A stretch of DNA of 64,000 nt from Hofstenia miamia (Eukaryota; Xenacoelomorpha; Acoela). The notes beneath the pieces are model-generated. The model did no database searches. It saw only the letters and a list, made by a program, of their open reading frames with translations, and was not told the DNA's origin. Positions 56,754-64,000 of this stretch are shown one piece after another. The DNA is taken from NCBI GenBank assembly GCA_004352715.1, contig SCFE01000019.1, forward strand, positions 1,861,128 through 1,925,127, given 5' to 3'. The position numbers were made by a program, and so were the translations under genes. Within the stretch, counting starts at the first letter, position 1, and the number at the start of each line of letters is the position of its first letter.

Positions 56754-57660
56754 CTGGCAGTTGGATTCCACTTTTTTTATTGCAACATCTAATGACTTGT
56801 TGGCGGAAAATATACAGGTACCGTCTGCACATTGTATAAGATTGCAATTAGTATAAAAGTTCATATCATTGACAGATATTAAAAAAGAAGAGGTCCAAGA
56901 ATGGTTCCTTGCGGAACACCTTTTTCAATATACAGCCAGTCTGAAAGTACTGAGTTGATTTTAACTCGTTGTTTCCTATTACTTAAGAAACTCGCAATTA
57001 AACTAGTACTATCGAGGGAGAATCCCATACGTTTTAGTTTTTTTATTAGTATGTCATGGTCGATTGAATCAAATGCCTTAGAGAGATCTAAGCATGCAAT
57101 AGCAACATATTGTTGATCATCCAATGAATTTCGCCAGTTCTCTGTTGCCTGGATAAGTGCATCATTCGTTGAAAAATTTCTTCTAAATCCAAATTGGGTT
57201 GCAGAGAGCCGATTATGTTTTTTAATATGCTCGAACATTTGATTGAATATTAGTCTTTCAAAAACTTTACTTATTGGGGTCGTGATTGAAATAGGCCTAT
57301 AATTTAGTGGGCATGTTTCATCATTTTTTTTGTAAAGCGGAGTAACATGTGCTTCTTTTAAGCAGTCTGGGAATGTTTTGGATTTAATGCATTCATTAAA
57401 AATGTAGTTAAGAGGAATATTAATTAAGTGTGCGATTTCCTTAAGTATCCATGTGGGAATATTTGACGGCCCACTTGATTTGCCGGATTTTAATGTGTTT
57501 AAGGATTTGAGCATTTCATAACTAGTCGTAAATGTAAAGGTAAAATCGTGTGCATAAAGCTTTTCATTTTCAATATATTTTACATTATCCCCAGAATAGT
57601 TGCCCAAATTTAATAACAATATATTTCTCATTTCTATGCATAGCACATGTGTGATCGAAA
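56754..57660 (-). pseudogene. Jockey/CR1-like LINE, RT fingers and palm, second copy
   Basis: The 255-codon frame 57646-56879 is open and contains SGPSNIPTWILKEI, NYRPISITTPISKVFERL, TQFGFRRNFSTNDAL, CLDLSKAFDSIDHDIL with the first catalytic Asp, and KGVPQGTILGPLLF. Beyond a frame change the catalytic box reads CADG instead of YADD (about 56830), and the copy stops at the single N at 56753. It begins just upstream of the RT, so it is 5'-truncated. It differs by a few percent from the 54-kb copy where they overlap. Confidence 0.85.
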
Positions 57661-57929
57661 TAAATTCGTGAATTTATGCACTGCACAATTTTGACAACTG
57701 TTATTAACAATATTTGCAATGAATACGAAAGCATGTATAAAATACACATACAACTACTAATTAAGTGGTTTGAGAAAATATGCTAATTTAAGAAATAAGT
57801 CAAAATTTCCTAATCCAGCAAGTTCAATAAATATACATAATTAGTGCTTCAAACATTTATTAAAACGCTATCTAAAAACATACTTATGTTATTCATATAA
57901 AGCAATGCTAAAAATTCACTGAGTATGTT

Positions 57930-59969
57930 AAGAGGCATATATGTCATAAATTGTGACAAATGTTTGAGCTAAACCATTCATCTCTAAAGCAAATAAACTA
58001 TTACAATATTTAGAATTTTAGGACACGGCACATCTATTGGTGAATGGGCTCCCATGTTTCTTGAAAAATACTTCAAACTTCCTATACCTAATGTTCTGAT
58101 CATCAGGAGTTCTAAAGTCCATAGAACCAACAACTAACCTCAGCTATTTCTTTATTGTGTAGATAGAGAAATAAGGCCTATATTGAAATTTTTGATATTT
58201 GATATTTATGTGCAGCAGCCGTCAGGATCATAGTGCGTGCACAAAAATTCACGCCCCAGTGGGATTTTAAATGAAAAAATATTTGTTCCCCTATTTTAGT
58301 GCATTCAGAATTTAGATATCTTCAAAAGTTATGATAGTTCAAAAATTTTTTGCAAGAAACAATAACAGGTATTAAAAAATTCCTGCAAAGATTAGGGTTT
58401 AAATGCCCAGTTTTAAACATGCAAGCCTTGCGAATTAAACCGATTGGAAAACAATATAGGGAAGATCAGCTGTTAAACGTAAAACTACCACGAGTAGTCT
58501 CATATCTATATATACAAACCCGTAACAAATAAGCAAAGGGTGGCACTTTAAAATTAAAGAATATAGTTTAACAATTAACGGACTTTTAAAAATGAATTTC
58601 TAATCACTGGTTTTTAAACGGAGTAATAACAGCGCTTCGGACTGTGTACGCTCAATCACATGTTAGAGTTCCGCTGTCGTCAGAATATTAAAACAAGGAA
58701 AATAAAGACGAGCGGAAAAACTAAAGCAACGGAAATTATACGAGTGTTAAGAAATCACTTTTCAGAATAAATCTAAGAGTAGAGGAAATAATACGTACTC
58801 CTGTCCTCTAAAGATGTAGCATCAGCACATGTTAAAATAACATTGCAATTAAATCAATAAGCAACGAACACTTGCTGCAATCTCAAACAAAATAAGGAGC
58901 TAGTTATAAATTAACTCTTGACCAATGCAAATCAACACCTTAGTTGTAGACCGGACAACCTCATAAGACAAAAGTCCTTGAACTCATTAATGAAAAATAT
59001 TAGTTCTTTGGAAACTAATAGCATTCGAAATCACAAGTAATGCAAAATTATTACATAACGCATGTGGGTATCACCAGCAGTTCCACATTGTCAGAATATT
59101 TAAATTATGGTTTAGTCTAAAGGTGCAAATTCAAGCAAATTGCAAGCCAAAATGTTCTTCTTGCTAACATTTAATGTCAAAACTTCTGGAAATTAACAAC
59201 CATTTTGAAAATGCGATTTTCATAGAACAACATATCACCAAAGTTCCTTTCACATGCTTCCATTTCGAGAGGCATTCCTATATTGTTTAGAAGCTATGTT
59301 TTCTTTAGCCATACAAACCAGTAGTACTTGACAAGAGAATGACGCAGTATTGTTACACTATTCTGGAATATAATTTACTAATATGACAAAGATATACTAC
59401 TACTTCGGCACAATACATCCACTAATTAGGCCGATACCGCTATGAATTGCGAGTCAGAAATATTTTGACCAGTGTATGAAATATTACAATAAAATCATAT
59501 TAAAATGAAAAATTATCCACGTTTCATTAAATGTGAACAATAAAAAAGATGGCAATTTCATACTGCCAATTGAAGGCTATTGGTAGTTGGTAATTGGTAA
59601 TTAAGGGAATTATTTCGCTCTTGCACTGGTGCAAAAAGCCATCATGCTTGTGACTAATGTCTATTCGCATGAGCAATTGTTCTGTAATCTCTGGTTGCTC
59701 AAGCGGCTATAAATCTTATAAAAAGGATTTTACTTAAGATTGCTTTCCGTTAAGGAACAAAAATTTATTTTCAAAATGGCTGGTTTCTACGCAATTTCCA
59801 AATTAGACTCAAATTTTGAACATTCAGCAAACTATATTGACAACAAGAGGTGAAAAAAATAAGAGACTAGAACTATGCAGGGATTTTAAAACGACATCGT
59901 GAAAGTTTTACAAATACACATAAAAATTATATCCTCTATTTTCATAAAGCTTTATAATCAGTGATACAC
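57930..59969. other. Intergenic, no gene seen
   Basis: AT-rich. The 60-codon frame at 58350-58532 has no recognisable features. Confidence 0.5.
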
Positions 59970-60740
59970 AGGGTGCTCTTTAAGTAGATTCCAAATTGAA
60001 CTAAGGTCAATTAACATATATAAAAACAATTAACATTTATTGTGTAGATACATAAAAAGCGTTATTGGAAAATTGCCTAAAACTAAAATCAACAAATACT
60101 AATAATAACAAGACTATTAGGTCGGCAAAGGCGAACATTTTTGGATATTGTTACCATTATTTTCACGACAGCTTGCAGTCGCTTGAACAAACTATCTATA
60201 GCTACTGCAGTAGTCTTTCGGGGAATGTTTGCTATCGCCTCTGACTCGAACAATCAGCTCTTCTTTTGTCCTTCTGGAATCCGTTGATATGCCATTGCAT
60301 AATCAGAAATAATCTGGTCTGGGTGACGTGGTGGCCAAAAGTTGTGCTAAGTGTTGGCTAATAACGTGATCATTACCAAAATGTTGCAACAAGACCTGAA
60401 TAACTTCATTAAAGGAATGAGCACCATCTTGCATGTAGACTGTAAAACTGAGTTTTTAAGCTCTCCCTAAATCAGGAAGTTGATCACAGTAGCATTCATC
60501 ACTAACCATTCTTTGAAAAAAACAAAGGTTGTATGACTATCACTTTGTCTAAATGAAGATGCATTGAAAGATGCGCTTTCGGCTGTTCTTCTAATCAAAT
60601 AACACAGTTCCTGTGTTAATTGTGATATTTATATAAAAGTGTAATTAATCTGTGCACAAGATCATTTCCAACATTTCTGGGTTATATATCAACCACCATC
60701 AATTGGCATCGGTTCTTTAAGCATGGAGAATCTTTAAGCA
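59970..60740 (-). pseudogene. Mariner-type transposase remnant
   Basis: The minus strand retains the second half of a DDE transposase: MQDGAHSFNEVIQVLLQHFG with the second catalytic Asp (about 60437-60370), then FWPPRHPDQIISDYAMAYQR in a shifted frame (about 60345-60290), and a tail with VAIDSLFKRLQAVV (about 60200). The third acidic residue region is altered and frames change at least twice. A mariner-like end (CAGGGTGCTCTTTAAGT) lies near 59969 and would be the 3' end; no matching 5' end was found. It is a different family from the element at 61.3 kb. Confidence 0.6.
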
Positions 60741-61317
60741 AATAGATTGTATTCCTAATCATTAATAACACTTGTTTATGCGATGCATTCTCATTGTGAT
60801 ATATTTACTCTTACTGCATACACGAAGGTGTTTAAGTAAAATAAGAAAAGGAACTGCAAATACCTTTAACTACGCGCTTCTAAATTAGGCAACCAAGATT
60901 TACTCTTCCGCATTTCCAAAAATGCAGACATTATAGTGGCGATTTATTAGACTTAACCAGTAATGTTGAATTAGGTAGAATTATACATTGTTTATATCAT
61001 CTTGTAGTTCACATTAAATAGATTCCGTGCAAATGATGTCTTGTAAACTTTACTTGAAAACGATTCTTGATGTGCCCAAAGTGCGTATTAGTTCCAATAT
61101 TAAAATTTTTAATAATCATAATGTGAATAGAGCGAATTCAGACACTGGAGACTTACTGCTATGTGTAAGCTTAAAGGAATTTGAGATTGAAATGAGCAGT
61201 TTCTCGTTTTACTCTGTCCACAACATAAAAAAATACATACAACCAATTTCAGAGAAAAATTGATTAAAATTTCCTTGACTTAAGTAGCTTTAGTCAATCA
61301 TTTTAAGCCGTATGAAC
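60741..61317. other. Intergenic, no gene assigned
   Basis: A 78-codon frame at 61027-61263 (ATG to TGA) has no recognised domain. It lies just left of the mariner-type element and may be chance. Confidence 0.4.
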
Positions 61318-61319
61318 TA

Positions 61320-62611
61320 CAGGGTGGGCACAAGATATTAACAAAATTATTCATATTTATAGAAATAATAGTCATGACATAACATTAATTAAGGTATAAC
61401 CGAATATAAGTAACTGAATGTTTAATAGCTGACAGTATTTTAGTTAGCGATGGTAAAGATGATTGATACTAGCCATTATAATTATGAATATCGAATTTTA
61501 GCTGCTTGTTGGTGGCATGAAAGCACTGAAACAAAAACGGATATGCAACAAATTCGTGAACGACTGCGTGAAAGATTTGATACTGAACCTCCGAGAGGTG
61601 AAAGAATTCGTGTTTGGGAGACAAAGCTGTTCGAGAATGGGACAGTAAGAGCCGAACACCGGTCTGATAGACATTCATCAAGACATGAACATGTTGATAT
61701 TGTGAGGCAATCTGAGGGATCTCCAAACACTTCGACACGTCGACGCTCTGCTCAAATTGGTGTTCCACGAACAACATTAAGATATTGAAAAGTGACCTGC
61801 AAATGAAACCTCACAGACCACATTTTGTTCAATATTTGTCAGATGCAGATTATGATTTAAGTGTTCAACATTGTCAAACGATTTTGTTGAGGTATGCAAT
61901 TTAGCCCATGCAAAAAAGTTGTTATTTAGTGATGAATGCGCAGCTTATCTTTCATCCAAATCCAAGAATTTGTTCTGGTGGAGTAAAGAAAACCGTCATT
62001 TTTATGAACAGGTGGTTCAAAATCCGCTTCATGTCATGGTCTGGGCTGCCATGAGACATAATCGACATTTCTTTTTCTTTCTCGATGGTGGTGTCAATCA
62101 ACATTTCTATCAAAATTTAATCAGGGACAAATTTATTCCAACTTTTACAGATGAGGGCATTTATCAGAATTGTTATTTCCAACAGGATGGGCTCCTGCCC
62201 ACGCAGCTATTGCAACTCGTGATTTGTTAAATGAAGTGTTTCCAAGTAAATGGGTAGGTAAATATGGACCAACACCATATCCACCAGGAAGTCCGGACCT
62301 TAATTAGTGCGACAATTCTTTTATGGGGAATTCTGAAACATCAAGTTATGTTACAAAATCCCAGAAGTAAGCAAGAATTGAAAGATGTTCTAAATGATAT
62401 TCTGAATAACATTTCTACCGATATTTTGGAAAGCATTAACAAACGCAATTTCCGGATGATTAAAAAATGTATTAACATTCAAGGTCAACAGGTAAACGAA
62501 GTAGACTCTGAAAGTGATAACTACCTTAATGTTATGTAATGACTATCACTTCTATAAATATGAATATTTTTTGTTAATATCTTGTTTACATGGGACTTAG
62601 TGCTCACCATG
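61320..62611 (+). mobile_element. Full-length Tc1/mariner-type transposon
   Basis: The element starts CAGGGTGGGCACAAGATATT at 61320 and ends with the complement of CATGGTGAGCAC at 62611. It is flanked by TA on both sides (61318-61319, 62612-62613). The inverted repeats extend about 75 bp, and the right arm has an insertion of about 12 bp near 62587-62598. The size of about 1.29 kb is typical for a complete mariner. The encoded transposase is broken. Confidence 0.85.
61450..62539 (+). pseudogene. Tc1/mariner-family transposase, broken
   Basis: The first frame (61450-61788) encodes the DNA-binding region, with two helix-turn-helix-like parts (RERLRERFDTEPPRGERIRVW; SPNTSTRRRSAQIGVPRTTLR). Then come a stop at 61786 and decayed linker. 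The catalytic part resumes at 61871-62230 with LFSDE (first Asp) and YFQQDG (second Asp). A one-base loss just after QQDG shifts the frame. Another frame carries YPPGSPDLN followed by a TAG where the third acidic region begins. A third frame (62264-62539) holds the C-terminus from LLWGILKHQV onward. At least two frameshifts and two stops rule out function. Confidence 0.85.
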
Positions 62612-62613
62612 TA

Positions 62614-63108
62614 GAAGAGCAAAAGCCACTAAAAAGATTTGTCTAATTTGCTATAATTTAAATAGTATTCGAAGGACTTCCACAAAATTTAAAATGTGAA
62701 GATTCCTTTTAAATGTTTGATCATTGAGATAAGTTTTGTGACCATATAAGAATTGTTGCACATGCAAATTTCCATTTCCTAATTGCATTTCTAAGTTTGA
62801 TTGCTATTTGAAAGTCTTTAACCCAATGTGAGAATCAATTGAAAATCATTGCATGTAAAGCAACTGTATTACTGAAGCCCTCAATTGGCTGCTCGTGTTT
62901 GCATAAATATTTGTTCCAGCCCAATGAAAATATTAAATCAAAAAATAATTTCGTTTTGTAAATACTTGATTATTACCCATTGAATACGATAACGAATGAA
63001 ACGCATTGGAATAATGTGTCTGCAATACCATTAATACAACACCAAATTATAACAATAAAATAAAATTATTTTATTGAAAATTATTTAAAGGTGATTTGCA
63101 TTACTTAC
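62614..63108 (-). other. Probable intron of the SSBP-type gene
   Basis: Sequence immediately downstream of the splice donor at 63108 on the minus strand. No exon or repeat recognised in it. Confidence 0.5.
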
Positions 63109-63327
63109 GTTGTCATTAAAAGAAGGAAAGGACGAAGAGTTCATGTCTAAATCTTCACGTGGAGTTCCAGGACCACCTGTAGAGGACGGTGCAGTAACTG
63201 GAGAATTTTTAGGTAAGCAATCTAAACTGTCGGAATTGCTCATTATTGCACTATGGGGAAGTCCACTGTTTGGGGGGACATCGGACACTAGAGACTGCAT
63301 CGAATCTACAGGATGCCCCAACGAAAA
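63109..63327 (-). CDS. SSBP: Internal exon of an SSBP/SSDP-family gene (near C-terminus)
   Basis: The minus-strand exon of 219 bp (73 codons, phase 0 at both ends) is flanked by an acceptor (CTGATTGTTTAG) at 63328 and a perfect donor (GTAAGT) from 63108. The peptide contains LPKNSP, then GGPGTPREDLDMNSSSFPSF. This matches the C-terminal region of SSBP2/3/4 (SSDP), where a Gly/Ser-rich stretch is followed by KNSP, PGTPRDD and a Phe-containing segment just before the last exon. These proteins bind LDB cofactors through an N-terminal LUFS domain and stabilise nuclear LIM-homeodomain complexes. The domain itself lies outside the window, to the right. The last exon was not identified with certainty; 53475-53591 is a candidate, about 9.5 kb away. 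Confidence 0.7.
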
Positions 63328-64000
63328 CTAAACAATCAGAAGCATTAAAATGATGCAGAAGATACAATAATAGTGCACATGAAAATAAGTTAACACCAGT
63401 TTGATGTAACGAGAACGCCTATTAAGCTGACGTCTCACAATTACCTTTCTGCATACAATGCCATTTTACTGTCTCTTTTCCCAATAGTAAAAGAATGAAC
63501 TACCTGTAATTTAGATTCCTTTTTATGAAATCGAATTGATTTTGCTTTGAATTTCCTTGTTTTAGAGTAAATAATCGTTAACTGTGGTTTGATAAACAAC
63601 GTAATTCCTTTGATAATATAAACATTGTTTAGTTTTCTTTAACCACAATTGCCTTGACTACCGTGAGACGGGGAAGTAAATTTTTAGCATAAATTTTTCT
63701 TAACTAAGAAACACACAGCTTAGCACTATCCATTTTGACTAATCGTGAGACGCCAGCTCTATCTCATTTGTGAACTAAATGACCCTGCCATAATCCTTTA
63801 GAGTGATCAAACAATTATATGAGATTGTTCGGAAATTCAAACAATCTGTTTCGAGAAATTATTGTTGAAATTTAAAGCAAACGCCCTCACATATTTTCCA
63901 TTGAAACTTTTTAAAAGCTGTTTATCTTTGATGATCGCGTAATAAAATAATAAGGGGATAAACGAAAATCCGTAATTAAAATCTCCACAATTTACTCCTC
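63328..64000 (-). other. Probable upstream intron of the SSBP-type gene
   Basis: No further exon was recognised before the window edge. The acceptor for the exon above lies at 63328-63345. Confidence 0.5.

Noticed and set aside
61469-61777. 102- and 82-codon minus-strand frames
   Set aside because: Antisense shadows of the mariner-type transposase.
1-64000. CRISPR-like array, operon or bacterial-type regulatory sites
   Set aside because: No regularly spaced short repeats were found and the gene content is plainly animal, so prokaryotic feature types do not apply.
1-64000. tRNA and rRNA genes
   Set aside because: No B-box-like GGTTCGAATCC with matching acceptor arms and no conserved rRNA segments were seen. 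A covariance-model scan would be more decisive.

Overview
The window is AT-rich, intron-containing eukaryotic DNA from an invertebrate animal. The evidence is a soluble guanylate cyclase gene, an exon matching the SSBP/SSDP family with consensus splice sites, long AT-rich intergenic stretches, many (TA)n and (ATT)n microsatellites, and a mixed load of decayed animal-type transposons. I cannot fix the phylum. Nothing bacterial or organellar is seen, and no tRNA, rRNA or CRISPR array was found.

Layout: 0-7 kb holds a Merlin-like inverted-repeat element, a minus-strand LINE remnant and a plus-strand LINE of the restriction-like-endonuclease (RLE) type ending in (AAT)n. 8-14.5 kb is a decayed minus-strand Ty3/gypsy-type element with Gag capsid and zinc knuckle, protease, reverse transcriptase (RT), RNase H and integrase, plus an unidentified third region. 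19.2-20.8 kb is a CR1/L2-like LINE with a (TTA)n tail. 23.9-26.3 kb is the only long intact gene: an intronless 787-aa soluble guanylate cyclase on the minus strand with atypical heme-pocket and catalytic positions. 27.5 and 50.0-51.0 kb hold two Penelope-like fragments, each flanked by inverted repeats; the second pair carries hammerhead-ribozyme-like cores. 31-39 kb has a possible membrane-protein exon, a CR1/L2-like LINE, a piggyBac-type MITE and a LINE remnant. 40-45 kb holds inverted-repeat DNA elements, including a Tc1 deletion derivative. At 45.9 kb is a small ORF for a putative secreted cysteine-rich peptide. 48.6-53.6 kb has a hAT-type MITE, another MITE, the Penelope fragment, a second RLE remnant and a candidate terminal exon. 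53.8-57.7 kb holds LINE copies scrambled by assembly. 60-62.6 kb has two mariner-type transposons. 63.1 kb is the SSBP/SSDP exon.

The host genes are unrelated in function and no operon-like organisation is visible. Almost every transposon ORF is broken by stops, frameshifts or lost catalytic residues.

The assembly is imperfect. Besides eight runs of N longer than 10 bases, three single-N joins (3447, 33235, 56524/56753) and a 21-N gap (9996-10016) sit between near-identical duplicated blocks. These look like unmerged contig ends or haplotypes and should not be read as real duplications without checking.
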